Origin: Amoebidium appalachense
Lineage: Eukaryota > Ichthyosporea
Direction: 5' to 3'
NCBI GenBank assembly: GCA_963693365.1
Contig: CAVNZM010000018.1
Coordinates: 2,046,001 to 2,110,000 of the forward strand
DNA length: 64,000 nt
In this document: in pieces, positions 12,097-62,282 of the stretch
Numbering within the stretch: the first letter of the stretch is position 1
Layout of the letters: each line of letters begins with the position of its first letter
The notes under the pieces: model-generated
Database searches by the model: none
Told to the model about the DNA's origin: nothing
What the model saw: only the letters and a program-made list of their open reading frames with translations
Position numbers and translations under genes: made by a program

Positions 12097-14988
12097 TTAG
12101 CACTGGAGTAATTCTGATTCCCACACACTGAGTGCATCCTCGGTTCTGACAAACGCATCCATATAGTATCTTGGATAGAAGTGGTGAATGGCCGCCAAAA
12201 CCGTTCGACAGTGGGCCAGCCCATTGTGCAGCCGTGAAGGTCTTGGATCATAATACAGCTCTGCAGCATAACTGCTTAGAAGCTCATCAATAACCCAGAC
12301 ATTTTCGCACCGGTCGATACCCCGGGTAGTCTTACACCAGCCAGCAAATCGGTCTAGCACCCTATCATAATGACGGATGATAGCTGATTGTCTGTCGATG
12401 TTCAATACCCGTGCCACCCTGGGACTCGGAACGATTGCGCGTGACGGTTCATCCGCGGGGTTATGTGCTGACGGCACCCACACCCAGGATGGACGCACTG
12501 CTGCTGCGCACAGGAGAGCTGCCACTCTTCTACAGAGGTGGTTCAGGCGCCGAGAGCTTGATCTCCCCTTCGCCACAGCATACACCAACGCTGTGTTGTC
12601 AATCAGATGTGCGACCCGTGTGTGATGATTACGTGGAGCTCGTACAAAACGACGAAGTGACAAAAGCAACGCATGTCCCTCTAAAATGGTGATGTGATCT
12701 GTGTGCTGCCACCGTGCGGAAATGGGATGGTACCACTGCAAGCCATCCACCATCTCCAACAAGCTAGCGGCGCATGCGGGGGGCTCCGGCTCAAGTGACT
12801 GGGGAACGGAGATGGGCTCTTCAATTTCATTTGCAACATAAACATCGCTGCGCTCGACCGATGACGGCATATAACGAGGGTCGCCGGCCTTGGTGTCGTG
12901 CCCGTCGAGGGAAAGAAAGGAATACCCGGGTTTTGAGACGGACTGGGACAGCGCCAATAACGATTGCTCGACCGTGACATTGGCAACCGACACCCCTGCG
13001 CCAGTCATGGACGCATCCGAGGCCAGCACGACGGAGGCTGGCTGAGCCGACAGATCACACACCACCAAGGGAGATAATGCAATCAACATAGACAATTCGA
13101 CCTTAACTGCGAGGGGAATAGTGAGATCTGTCAGTGGCGTCGTGGCATTGGAGTAAACAAACTCGTAGCAAGATTCCAACACTGAGAAAAGGCACCTATT
13201 CAAAAGTAACAACCAAGCCCAGCCCCCCAACAACCGGGATAAATTTCGTGGAGACACTGCTTGCAGGCGTAAAACGACTTCAGTGTCAGCCAGAAGCTTG
13301 GCTAGCTTAGAAGAGTCGGGTCGAATTTTACCGTCGGACCCAATGGCGAGACCGAGTGCCACCGTTTCGGGTGTAGTTCGGGCTGCTCGCACCGTCTTTG
13401 ACGGCTTGATTTCGAATCCGTTTTCCTCGCCTGCTAGCCCCGCTGCTGTCATCTCCGAATTCACCCTAGATTCTTCGAACCCTATCCCCACCCAATCATC
13501 AACGTAGATCAAATGAACGGAATCCGATTGGTTGCTCATGGAATGTGCCAGCGGAAAATTTGATTGGATGCATCTGTCGACCCGAAGAGGAGGGTGGATC
13601 ATGAAATCGTGAGACCTCTGGGCAAGAAACGGGGCCCATTTCCACCCCATCGGCATCGACAAAACACGTGGGAACACCAACCGATCCAAGCCAGGCAACC
13701 CCGCCGCCTTGGAGAAGACCGGGGGGAGGCCTTGATACCACGACAACCACTCTGGAACCCGAAACCGATGATAGAAATTTGAAAAATCATACTTGGCTAC
13801 AACCAGGACGGAATTTTTAGGGATGATGATGCTACACAAGTCCGACGGGCTGGGAAAAAGGGGATTGGGGGGATCAACCATAACTGCATTCATAGGACGG
13901 GCATCCATAATAAGACGATCTTCTTTCTCATCTTTTTCAACTGCAAATAAACCATTTATGACTTTCGGGGGCTCATCGGATTCCGAAAAAGCAATCATGC
14001 CACAATCAAACATTCGCTTGGCTAATAGGGGCCACTCATCTGGTGACGAGAAGGCAAAGACAGGACGCCCGGGAGTGGGGTGGGATTCCTCTGCACCCTT
14101 AGTGGTGCTCTCAGTCGCCCTCTGCCCCATCCCGCAAGCTCCGTGCACGGGCGACTCCTCGGTCGCAGTGGGCTCAGACCCACTCTCACCGTGACCCTCA
14201 CTCGACTCTGACACCACCAATGCATCGGGCGTCTCCAGCAACACCCTCAGGTCAGGGGGAAGGACCGAAAGGAGAGGGACAGTGGCACCAAATCCCGGAG
14301 GGGGAAGGGCCATTCGTTCAGCAACTATGGGGGTGAAAGCTTTAGTATGGTTAAAGTATGGAAAAGAATCAGAAACGGCCGCTAAGGGGACATTGCTGAT
14401 CCTGCGGCGCATATCTGAGCAAGAAGAAAGAATGTGAAACATAGCTTTTTCTTGTGTTGGCGTGGGTGCAAGGGAAAAGTGCGTGGGTTTAGGAGGAGGT
14501 GTGGGAAAAAAGTGAGTGGAAAAGAGAGGAGCTGTGGTGGAAATGTGTGTGTTTGCTGAGGTAGAGGCGTGGTGCACATGTTGCCGAACATCATCCCTAG
14601 GAGAGCCTAACGAGCTAGGCAGCTCATTATTATACAAAGCATTGATTGATGCTATAGCTCTGTTTGCCATTTGAAATAAAATCCACTTCCTATTAAACCT
14701 ACATCTACGTCTTGGAGACGTGAAACGACAACCGAGACCCAACAGCGGAACAGGAAATAAAGGGAGGGGTAACATATCTTGAGACACGTGTGGGAAAGAA
14801 CCAAACTCAGCTGGTTCCGTGGCAGCTGTGTTCGGGAACGAAGGCTGTGGACCGTGGCCTCCCCCTGCCTCAGCTGGGCAGCTGCCGGAGGCGCAGGGGG
14901 GTACGAATCTGTGGAAGCTGGGCCTAGGCATCCTTGATGCCATCGAGCACACACACGCGCCACCGTGACCCCCCCCGCGCCTCCCCAC
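12097..14988 (-). CDS. DIRS-type polyprotein: RT, RNase H, truncated tyrosine recombinase
   Basis: A 963-codon frame. The first ~310 residues are low-complexity, Pro/Ser-rich and gag-like at best. A later start near residue 107 (MANRAIAS) is possible. The reverse transcriptase spans about 315-600, with KYDFSNFYH (catalytic Asp about 401), MPMGWKWAP and the YVDD box (about 495-498). RNase H spans about 650-850, with Asp in ASDASMTGAG (658), Glu in ILEGHAL (770), Asp in IDNTA (797) and Asp in NPADEPSR (846), so all four acidic residues are present. Residues about 865-945 look like the SAM-like core-binding domain of a tyrosine recombinase. The frame then stops, and only about 110 bp remain before B1. 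The recombinase catalytic domain (R-H-R-Y) is therefore missing. Confidence 0.85.
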   Translation of the reverse strand: MGRRGGGHGGACVCSMASRMPRPSFHRFVPPCASGSCPAEAGGGHGPQPSFPNTAATEPAEFGSFPHVSQDMLPLPLFPVPLLGLGCRFTSPRRRCRFNRKWILFQMANRAIASINALYNNELPSSLGSPRDDVRQHVHHASTSANTHISTTAPLFSTHFFPTPPPKPTHFSLAPTPTQEKAMFHILSSCSDMRRRISNVPLAAVSDSFPYFNHTKAFTPIVAERMALPPPGFGATVPLLSVLPPDLRVLLETPDALVVSESSEGHGESGSEPTATEESPVHGACGMGQRATESTTKGAEESHPTPGRPVFAFSSPDEWPLLAKRMFDCGMIAFSESDEPPKVINGLFAVEKDEKEDRLIMDARPMNAVMVDPPNPLFPSPSDLCSIIIPKNSVLVVAKYDFSNFYHRFRVPEWLSWYQGLPPVFSKAAGLPGLDRLVFPRVLSMPMGWKWAPFLAQRSHDFMIHPPLRVDRCIQSNFPLAHSMSNQSDSVHLIYVDDWVGIGFEESRVNSEMTAAGLAGEENGFEIKPSKTVRAARTTPETVALGLAIGSDGKIRPDSSKLAKLLADTEVVLRLQAVSPRNLSRLLGGWAWLLLLNRCLFSVLESCYEFVYSNATTPLTDLTIPLAVKVELSMLIALSPLVVCDLSAQPASVVLASDASMTGAGVSVANVTVEQSLLALSQSVSKPGYSFLSLDGHDTKAGDPRYMPSSVERSDVYVANEIEEPISVPQSLEPEPPACAASLLEMVDGLQWYHPISARWQHTDHITILEGHALLLSLRRFVRAPRNHHTRVAHLIDNTALVYAVAKGRSSSRRLNHLCRRVAALLCAAAVRPSWVWVPSAHNPADEPSRAIVPSPRVARVLNIDRQSAIIRHYDRVLDRFAGWCKTTRGIDRCENVWVIDELLSSYAAELYYDPRPSRLHNGLAHCRTVLAAIHHFYPRYYMDAFVRTEDALSVWESELLQC

Positions 14989-15362
14989 AGAGGGAGGCCG
15001 TGTGTTTACACCGAGCTCGACTACCTAGTAGAGACCGTGCATTGACTCACAATGTCGTATATAAGAGGGTTCTGCTCGGGAAGAAGAGAGGCTCACTTGC
15101 CCATGTCAAGGAAAGCAGAGCACGTATTTGTAATGCTTGGAGTTCAGAAATTTCACTGTGACTGTATAGGCAGAGAAACAGGCAAAATTTACGTAGTTTT
15201 TCACTATACAAGACTCCTCAGCGCTAGCGAGCTAATCAGCATGCTGAAGGGAAAACACAAATGTAAAAGTCGTATTAATATCTAGAGCGAAAAAAGGAAC
15301 CTTGAAAATGAGGAGAACGAGCTGGTTAACGTTGAGTTGCCAGAATTCGTGTGACAATTGCA
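14989..15362. other. Leader between A1 and the polyprotein
   Basis: A 374-bp segment inside the DIRS-type element with no sense-strand frame. On the opposite strand 15052-15285 is open for 77 codons, but no family was recognised and it is probably chance. Confidence 0.5.
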
Positions 15363-15782
15363 GAAATCAACAGAAAAAAGGACAGCTAGCTAAGGCAACT
15401 AGTTTGTGCGCTTTTACACTAGCACCACCAAACTTAGTTCAACCAACTAACTCTACAAATCCCTTTTACCTCTGATGCCAGACACTCACACAAACGCTAA
15501 AACGAAAACCAAAGACTGAAATCCAAACGACATGTACTCCTTTTTATACCCGTTCCCACGATGCATTTTGGAATTTGAAGCCAGACTGAAGAAACCAATC
15601 AAATGCTTTAAAATCTGACCAAATCAGAACATGCAATCAAAACCGAACCACATTAACTATATATGAAAACCAGCAATCCAACACAACTAATGCATGACAA
15701 ATAACCAATCACCTCACCGCAATGCCACTCGGTGGGTCTTCGTCTCTCACCGCTGCCTCCTCCCGCTTGAAAACCACATGCC
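15363..15782 (-). repeat. A1 terminal repeat of the DIRS-type element
   Basis: A 420-bp copy of A2 at the element's 5' end, ending in TGCC before the host sequence ATTCAAAG. Confidence 0.88.
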
Positions 15783-16070
15783 ATTCAAAGTTTACTGTCA
15801 ATGATTGAACTGTTGACTGTAACCGCAGCAGGGTGCGAAATTTATTTTTGGGCTGGTGCCATTTTGGTAAGTTTCCACCAGCCTGGATGGCCCTACAAAG
15901 AGCCAACAACCATTTTCGGGTGTATTTTCTTTTATGTTTGGATCTGTTAGGGCCAATTTTCGGAAAATTGATGGACCTAACCTCAAAAAGTTGGGGAGTC
16001 AGGCAGTGCCACGGCGTGTTCACAATAGAAGGGCCGCGGCCTCTGGATGCGTCGTACCCCCCCCCCCCCC

Positions 16071-16166
<96 letters not shown>

Positions 16167-16493
16167 AAAAACACACACACACACACCCGGCGGAGGCCAG
16201 GCCTAGCCGCTAGGAGTTGCTAAGGAGGCTCGGCTTGACACCGATCCTCAGTGATATTTGAAACTTTGATGCTCAGGTGCCGCAATATCGTTGTACTAGT
16301 AGAACGTATGGTACAGTACAGTCACGGTATTACGACACCTACGGCACCTAAAGCCTTGGTCTGGCCTTCGTTATTAATTTATTAGTGCAACCCCCGCTTC
16401 CCCTCCCCCCTCCCCCCTCCCCCCTCTCCAAACGTTAACCTAGCACCCCTCCCTCCCTCCCCTCCCCCCCCCCCCCCCCTCCCCCCTTGCTGT

Positions 16494-16526
<33 letters not shown>

Positions 16527-16780
16527 TCTCCAACACACACACACACGCGAGTACTCTGTCCTTTCCCCGTGAACATGCACCCTGATTTTTTCCCTTGCAG
16601 TTTCTAGAAGTTCCGAGTGTATGATAAATGCACCATGCACATATGCACAATCGTTTGGGGCCATATATATGGAATTCATTCCATGAATTCAACCAATGAG
16701 AATGATTTTATAGTAACCATATATAGATCACACGATAGACCACGCGGTGACTGCCTTCTCAGAAGCCTTTGTGACATGGC

Positions 16781-16812
<32 letters not shown>

Positions 16813-16851
16813 GTCACAGTTCACACCCGTTGGTCTCAGTATTAAGAGCTT

Positions 16852-16912
<61 letters not shown>

Positions 16913-16917
16913 CCCCC

Positions 16918-16990
<73 letters not shown>

Positions 16991-17533
16991 CTTCTCCTCC
17001 TCCCTCCCTCCCTCCCTCCCTCCCTCCCTTCCCCCCTCCCACGCGCAGTGGCTGCCGCCCAAGGTTTTTTTTAAAAAAAAAAAACCAAAAAAAAAAAAAC
17101 CACCACAGACTCAATCTAATGATAATACTATTGAATATTACTCAATACTGACCCCCTTCCCTTACATATGTGCGTGTTCGTGCCCTGTGAGTGTGTGCAT
17201 GCGGGTTGGTGTGTGGGTGTGTGATTCATGTGTGCGAGCCAGGCACGGATCCGTGGAGTATAAAAAAACAAGCTGTAGCACACCGTGAGATATCCCCCCC
17301 CCCCCCCCCCCCTCCCCCCTCCCCCCTTCCCCATTGGCAAACACACACACCTACGACCCCATGCCTGCACACAAACACACAAATCCGCGGGGCACGCACA
17401 CAGACACACACACACACAGACACACACACACACACACATAGTCACACAGTACCTCTACAGACAAGACACCCAGGCAGGCAGTCAGGCAGTCAGTCAGTCG
17501 CGCAGGCAGGCAGACAGAGAGAAAAGACATACA

Positions 17534-17601
<68 letters not shown>

Positions 17602-17865
17602 CGCTACACAGCTCTACCTCCATTGACACATCTGTTACCCTGCATATTCTATTTGCCCATCGTAGGAGAAGCAACTAGAACGATCATCATTCGGGCGGAT
17701 GCATTCATATGCATGAATTCGAATCCCTATAGTAAACCATTTATTATCATGTATTATGCAATATGTGAAGGTTTTAAAAGATTCCACATGTGTATACATG
17801 GCCCGTTCTTCCAAATAGTTTCATGCAAGCTAGACTGTGGTCTGCAGAATGGGTTCCAACAAACC

Positions 17866-17899
<34 letters not shown>

Positions 17900-18578
17900 C
17901 AAACGGAAAACAGCATTTAATTTGATGTTCGAGCCATGATTTTTCTATACATGCTCCATTGATCTTTCATTTTCAATTCAAAGGGAGGTCATTCACAGAT
18001 GCAAACAGAGAAAAATGAACCGAAAAAAGAGATATACGGGTTGCGCGAATGCTTCATGGAGACAAAAGAAAAAAACAACAACAAAAAAAAAATCTACTTT
18101 CATGTGTGGCCACATTCGATATTAATATCGGAGACTTCAAGTCACAACACTTATTGCTTATTTTCGTTCGTGAGTGTGGGTTAGTTCTGTCCTTCAACAT
18201 GAGGTGGTTGAACCCCCCCCCCCCCCCCCCCCCCCCCCACCCCTACCACCACCATTTTTTTGGGGCACGATATCGCAAAATAGGTTATATCTTCTGCGGG
18301 AAAAATATAAAATAAAAACGGCTGTGACCAGCGCAAGCAGTCGTTGTGTTAATAACAGCTCATTATTCTGTGTCGTTTTGTCCTATAATAGCATTATTCC
18401 ATGAGCGATCCGGTGAGGGGAAAAAAAACAAAACAAAACAAAATAAACAAACAAACCAAAAACTATATCCCGGTGGCGTTTGGCTAAGATAGCATATCCT
18501 CCCGTACTGATGTCGGCTTAATTCCTGATAATATTTGCCATAAATGGAACTTCCTGGTGATATTTTTAGAAAGATTGC
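15783..18578. other. Repeat-dominated intergenic DNA
   Basis: No coding region is supported. Contents in order: unique DNA; poly-C (about 16058-16156) running into A and CA; unique DNA; C-rich blocks (about 16395-16525); poly-T (about 16786-16812); poly-C with single T interruptions (about 16852-16988); an inverted T/A run near 17065-17100; (CA)n about 17398-17598; poly-A (about 17866-17898); poly-C near 18210. The RECQ4 3' UTR must lie in the upper part. No clear AATAAA was found close to its stop. Confidence 0.6.
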
Positions 18579-53291
<34,713 letters not shown>

Positions 53292-54941
53292 TCATTGGTT
53301 TGCTATCGGTAGCGCTGGTTGTACTCGAACAAGGGTTGGTGGGGGTACAAAGAGATATCCAGCACCCACTTCGGTACGCAGCAAAGGACGATAACTGAAA
53401 GATGGAAGTGAAGAAATTGGAACACCCTCTGGTATGCGCACACCCATTGTGTATTCAGAAAGAACAGGATTTCCGACATTTGCGTGTTGCAAAAGTTCAA
53501 TATAACGATGGTCAGATGGGGAAATGGTTCCCTGTAGGAAGAAATTTCCCGAAATTTTCGTCTTGTTATCTCCGGCAGTTCCGAGCCTAATGAGCAGAGA
53601 ATCTTTAGATCGGCCAACAAAAGTGTTGTTCGTAATCTCCGTTTTTGCAATCGGAAGATCGTCCGGGTTATCGAAACCAAGCCCAAGCCCAAGACACCAA
53701 GTACAATCTACGGCCAAATTTCGCAGAATTTTGGTTTTTGTCGCGGGGCTTCTCCCTCTCGTATGCAGGTTCCCTCCCAACACCGATATACTCCCATGGA
53801 CTTTGTTTGCCACGGATCTCTCCCCGTCGATATAGTTCTCGGCGATCGTGTTTTGTTTGCTAGCCGTACGCAGGCCCGAGCAGCCCTCCTGGCCATTGCA
53901 GAAAATATAATTTCCTAGAATAAAATTTCGCGATCCTGTGCGAACGGAGATCATACCGGTTCCCCCATAGACCGTGTTGTATTTGATGTAATTGGACGAC
54001 GCTTTAACGCTTACAGTTTCGGCATCAGACGAAATCCTATCGAAAACATTAAAGGAGACGGTGATATTTGTTTTGTGCTTTGGATTACTTAACCCTACTT
54101 GGATAATCTCTCCCCCGTTCGCACCCAACTGCACCCTCGGACCGAAATAATTGTACGAAATTACGTGGTTTTTGCTGTCCATTTCAACAGACCCTGGGAT
54201 TTTGCTCCGCACACGCACCATCTCGCCTAGGTGGTTCATGTTTTTGAACGTGTTCCATTCGATCCGGTGGCCATCCCCCCATATGTCAATCGTAGTTTGC
54301 TTTAACGAGGGGAACAGATTGGAGGGGTGAAACGAGTCAAACGTACACTGGATTACACGGCACCCTGTTGTGTTTGCATAAAGCTGGATGGCCGGATACG
54401 TGAGATTTTTGGTCCCATAAAACACAAACCCCTGAATTTCTACGAAATTCGCACGCACAACAAAGGTACTGTCACCTGTAAAGATAACACATCCGGGAGT
54501 TTCTGCTTTCACGATCAACATCTTTTCCAGAGATTCCCCGCCCCTGCGTATTCTCATGGGGCCTGTGTTGTTATACACACCGCATTTTACAACAGCCGCT
54601 TCTCCCGGGGAAGTTCGAATTTTTCGTATTAGGTGTGGATAAACGTACCGTGAACGTAGTGGAATGGATGGGTTTGGGTGGGTAACAGGAGGGTCATTGA
54701 ACGGAAAACTGAAAGGAACTTGCCGTGCATTCTTTTGTGTTGTTTGCTCAGTTAGCATTGATTGTAGTGTGTTGGGTAGAGAGAATGTGGAAAGTAGGGG
54801 TTTGGTCGGAGAGTGTGGTCTTGTGTAGAGGTATATGTGTGTTGTGTTGATGTGTACTAGCGGTGCAGCACAAAGAAAGAAGAGTAAATGGGACAGGGTG
54901 AGGCAGGAAGAGAATAATCTTATTGACCTCTTAGCACCCAT
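53292..54941 (-). CDS. Secreted polysaccharide lyase family 6 (alginate lyase/chondroitinase B-like), intronless
   Basis: A 549-residue single-exon protein. Residues 1-26 form a signal peptide (LFFLCAAPL core), followed by a Pro/Thr-rich spacer to about 100. The parallel beta-helix begins near SPGEAAVVKCGVY (about 111) and IVKAETPGCVIFTG (about 143-156), matching the family's PGD...AETPG...LTG start. Around the active site SSDAETVSVKAS carries calcium-ligand-type Asp306/Glu308 and the catalytic-type Lys313. ISVRTGSRN carries Arg334. The Lys-Arg spacing of 21 equals that of chondroitinase B, so the enzyme looks intact. Family members cleave uronate polysaccharides by Ca2+-dependent beta-elimination. 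Substrate (alginate or dermatan/chondroitin) cannot be decided here. The start codon sits in an AAAATGG context. Lack of introns, next to a 33-exon gene, suggests bacterial origin or retroposition. Confidence 0.88.
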   Translation of the reverse strand: MGAKRSIRLFSSCLTLSHLLFFLCAAPLVHINTTHIYLYTRPHSPTKPLLSTFSLPNTLQSMLTEQTTQKNARQVPFSFPFNDPPVTHPNPSIPLRSRYVYPHLIRKIRTSPGEAAVVKCGVYNNTGPMRIRRGGESLEKMLIVKAETPGCVIFTGDSTFVVRANFVEIQGFVFYGTKNLTYPAIQLYANTTGCRVIQCTFDSFHPSNLFPSLKQTTIDIWGDGHRIEWNTFKNMNHLGEMVRVRSKIPGSVEMDSKNHVISYNYFGPRVQLGANGGEIIQVGLSNPKHKTNITVSFNVFDRISSDAETVSVKASSNYIKYNTVYGGTGMISVRTGSRNFILGNYIFCNGQEGCSGLRTASKQNTIAENYIDGERSVANKVHGSISVLGGNLHTRGRSPATKTKILRNLAVDCTWCLGLGLGFDNPDDLPIAKTEITNNTFVGRSKDSLLIRLGTAGDNKTKISGNFFLQGTISPSDHRYIELLQHANVGNPVLSEYTMGVRIPEGVPISSLPSFSYRPLLRTEVGAGYLFVPPPTLVRVQPALPIANQ

Positions 54942-56150
54942 TTTCGACCTTAATAACTACTTTGCACAAATACAGTTGCAGTAGTCTACTAACATGTACA
55001 TAGCATCGTCATTCCATAGTCACTGATGTTTGAGCAACCCTAACTGATATATATTGGAACTCTAGCATGTAAGCATATGCAACCCCTTCTTTCATTTACT
55101 GCACGGGCTGCTCTACTAACAGTTACTTGCACAGTATTGCACGTAATGAGCCGTGGAAATCATATCAAATGTCCAAGTCAGTGACATGCATGCCCAAACC
55201 CTGTGCAAACAGTGATACCCACACACTAACTAAAACCAAAACTATACCGAGCCATAGTAATGGGTGCGATTGTGTCTGGCACGCCCATGTGGTTGGCACA
55301 CAGTAGGAGCGGGAGCATATGGCCCGCAGGTGCAGATCTTGGCCCAATTAACTATCACATGTGTACTTTGGGAGGCCCTTTTTGAAAGTTGGGCTCCTGT
55401 CTGTTGTTACAAAGTACGATGAGCATAGTACGAGCGAGTCTACTAGTACTGCTGGACTTTTCATTGCCAAACTTAGAGCGCCTTATAAACTTGTTGAAGA
55501 AGATCATGATAAATTATCACTGTACACATATGAACGTTTGAAAAGGCGGGAAACATGAATGAATGTACGACAAGTCGGAACGGCAGTCTTGCACAGGGTC
55601 ACGTTATGAAACGTTCCAGACCGGCCGGATACTGTGTGCATTCCCGTGATCCCATGCCTTGGCAGTATTATCCATCGTGTATACACACGGTCCCATGGCA
55701 GCATGCATTAGGTGTATTTTTTTGGTTTTTTGCTTCCAGATTCCTGTTTTCTTTTCCTTATTGCGCGATGCCTCAGAGGCTCTTAGGTTACGGTGTGGTA
55801 CGTGACCGTCCTGCAGGAAGGTGCAGATTCAGTGAAAAGGGACCAGCCAATCAAACGGCTAGCAACCATCTGATTGGCAAATATCTTGGCATTTGAGCGC
55901 GGCAAATAAATCGCGCGCTGCCGAATAGATCCAAGATTATTAGCAGCCATTTCACGATTATGATCGTGATTTACATTGCGTTTTTCACGTGTGCAGAGAG
56001 CTGGCTTATCAAACTTTATAGCTGATATTGTGTCGGTAGTTTGTGGTGCGCAGTCACGTACGTGTGGCACGCCTTTGTGCACTTTTGGCACGCGTACACA
56101 AACATGAACATCCTACTAGTAGCTACGAGCCCATGAACTTCTGTTGACAA
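54942..56150. other. Intergenic DNA upstream of the PL6 gene
   Basis: Mostly unique sequence with no supported gene. CCAATATATAT on the minus strand at about 55048-55060 lies roughly 110 bp upstream of the PL6 start and could serve as promoter. Frames of 60-113 codons here are unremarkable. Confidence 0.5.
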
Positions 56151-56279
56151 CGTGTGTGTGTGTGTATGCACGTGATTCTGTGTGTGCGTGCGTGTCATCT
56201 GGCTAAGATGTATGTGTGCCGCATGTCAGTGTGTGTGCGTGTGTGGGTGGGTGCCATTAAGCTTGTTAGTGCATGTTTG

Positions 56280-59240
<2,961 letters not shown>

Positions 59241-59245
59241 TACGA

Positions 59246-59253
59246 TGACGTCA
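59246..59253. promoter_or_regulatory. CRE palindrome TGACGTCA upstream of BORCS8
   Basis: A perfect TGACGTCA lies about 145 bp before the BORCS8 start codon in GATGACGTCATC context. That distance fits a proximal promoter site for CREB/ATF-type factors. No TATA box was seen. Confidence 0.5.
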
Positions 59254-59394
59254 TCAGTTTGTCTTCCAAAAGGGCTGACAGCTTTCGACACCCACAACCA
59301 GGTTTATCCGTAGCTCGTGCAACATCTAACAATATTACTTGAGCTTTCCGAACTCTATACCCACCGGCCTGTCATTTGTAGCCAAGCACACAAC

Positions 59395-59938
59395 ATGGCG
59401 CACATTCTTTTGCGAACCGATGTTCAGGAGAGTGCAGAGCAATATGCCACATTGGAGGCAGAGAGGTTGGCACGGCTGCAAGCTGCAGTGTATGAGCAGA
59501 GTGAAGACGCAGAGCTGGCGGTGAAGGTGGACAGAGGTGTGTGCTCGCCCTCTCCCTTCATCTCTCTCTTCTCTCTCTCTATCTCTACCCTTACTTCCCT
59601 CCCTCGCTATCGCTTTCTCTCACCTTCACTCTTCCTCTTCCCCCCCCCTCCCTCCCCCCCCCCCCCCCCTTCCCCCCTTCCCTCCTCTTTCTCGTCCTCT
59701 CCCTCTCTCTCTTTTTCATCCCCGGGATCTCTTTCTCTTACTGCATTTGTGCATGTGTGGTGTGGTGCTTGCTTGCCCCTAGCACACACACCATATACAG
59801 GTGTAGCACGTGCGATCACAATATTCTCACTGACTGACACATACAAGCCAGCACATCTTGTGCAAACATTTTCACACGTTCCTTTTCTCTCCTTACCTGC
59901 TCAATACCTCCTCCTTTCCTCCATACATCCCCCCCCCC

Positions 59939-59973
<35 letters not shown>

Positions 59974-60577
59974 ACACCTCCCTCTTCCCCTTTTTCTAGC
60001 TCGCACGCAACCACATGCACGCTTGCGCATCTGTTTTCCACATATGACGCTTACCAATTAAAAATGCACACAGCTCTACATCTTATCCTTCACACCTATC
60101 GATTCCATTATTTACAATTTCACTTTTGTGCCCGCAACCTGCATGGAGCAACGCTCGAACTTCATCAGCCCCCCCCCCCCCCTCCCCCCTCCCCCTCTCC
60201 CCTGTGTGGTGCTTCCTCCACTTTTCCAACCCTCCAATGTGTACATCACCCCCCGGCCCCCCTCCCCCCCCCCCCTCCCCCCCCTCCCCCCCCCCCCCCC
60301 CCCCCTTCCCCCCCCCCCCCCCCCCCCCCCCTTCCCCCCCCCCCAACCCCCCGTCTCCCTCCCACCCCAACCCTCCAAAAACCTTCTGGTGAAACCTCCA
60401 GTCCCTCTCTCCCCCTCACCTCTCTTATTCTTGGTTTCTGAATCACGTGTTTGTTTCGCTGTTGTTTAAAAATCTTGACATTTTGGTCGTCCCCCCCCCC
60501 CCCCCCCCCCCCCCCCCAAACCCCCCTCTTCCCCACACACCCACCCCCCTTTTTGGTGGTTGTTGTTGTTGTTGTTG

Positions 60578-60676
<99 letters not shown>

Positions 60677-60789
60677 AGAGTTTGGGGTGGTTGGGGTTTT
60701 TCTTTTTTTTTTTTTCCCTTTCTTTCTTTTCCACTTTCTCTCTCTTTTTTATTTGAACTTTTTTGAAGGGGGGGAGGGGTTGGCGGGGT

Positions 60790-60827
<38 letters not shown>

Positions 60828-61153
60828 CGGAATCCAAACACCGGTAGGCCAAGAGTTTGCGCTTGTTTCACAAGGTTGTGTGAATTAGCATGTGTTTACA
60901 GGGTTTGCGAGTTAAACCGTTGTATTGTGTGTGTGTGTGTGTATTTCATCGGATAACTCTACCAACCGTGAAGTGCACCTTTGGCCCCTTTGCCTGTAAC
61001 ACACATGTACAAGCACACACACACAAATGCACACACTTACACACCCACTTACCCACCGACACGCCCACAACAGCACACACAAACAGAACGCACAGGTACA
61101 TACCCACACAACACACAAACACTCGCGCGCACACAAGCATACACAAACACACA

Positions 61154-61229
<76 letters not shown>

Positions 61230-62248
61230 GGCGCACACACACCCCATCCCCCCCCCACCCACCCACCCACACACACACACGTACACACACACACACACAG
61301 CCATCACCTCTCTCTCCGATGACATCTACCTGCTAGCCAATGAACCTTCTGTGGGGCTCTATCGTGTCTACGAGCACATATGCAATTCTGTCCCCGCCTT
61401 CCCGGAAAGAAAGGTAATCCCGCCCCCCTCCCCCTCCTGGCGCCTCCGCCAAATCTCCCGTCCCTTCTCCCCCTCCGCCCCCCTGCCCACACCCCCTTCA
61501 TGCCCCTCTCCCTCCTCCCCCTCCCCTCCCAGCCCTCGCCTCTCCCACCCATCCCCGTCCCTACACCCCTATTTGTTGCTTGGGTGTATCCTCCATAAAA
61601 AATAAAAAAATAAAATAAAATAAAATAAAATAAAATAAAATAAAAACACCCACCCACTCCCCTTCCCCCCCCCCCCCCTTCCTCACCCGGACCACCACCC
61701 ACACACACACACACACACATGTACCACAGTACCCCCGCGCGCACACCACACACACACACATCCCTCCCTCTGTCCCACACCTTCTTTCTCTCACTGGCCA
61801 AGTCTTTAATGCTTTACAGCAGAGTGTTCGTTGTGTAATTCCTTTTTTTAATTTAATTCTTTGTAAGCCCCCCCCCCCCCCCCCCAAACACACACACCAA
61901 CACCCCACCCCAACCCATTTCCAACCCTTTAATGCATACATCCTCCACCCCCCCCCCCCCCTCCCACGCCTCCCTCCCCACCTCCCCTTCGCCTCCCCCC
62001 TCCCCCCACCCCCTCCCTCCCCCCATTTTCCTCCGTCCTCCCCCCTCCCCCCCCCCCCCCCTTGTGTGTGATTTCTGGGATCTTTACATGACTGATACCC
62101 CGTTGAATCTTATGGTTGGATGGACAGGCTGAGCTTGGGGAGGTCCAAAATAAGATCCAGGGCTGCATCTTTGACGTGGACTATGCAATTAGCACCATAT
62201 CGGTGCGTGTGTTTTGCCCTCCCCCCCCCCCCCCCCCCCCCCCCCTCT

Positions 62249-62282
<34 letters not shown>

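Noticed and set aside
15052-15285. 77-codon plus-strand gene inside the DIRS-type element
   Set aside because: It is antisense to the element, has no recognisable domain, and lies in the leader between A1 and the polyprotein.
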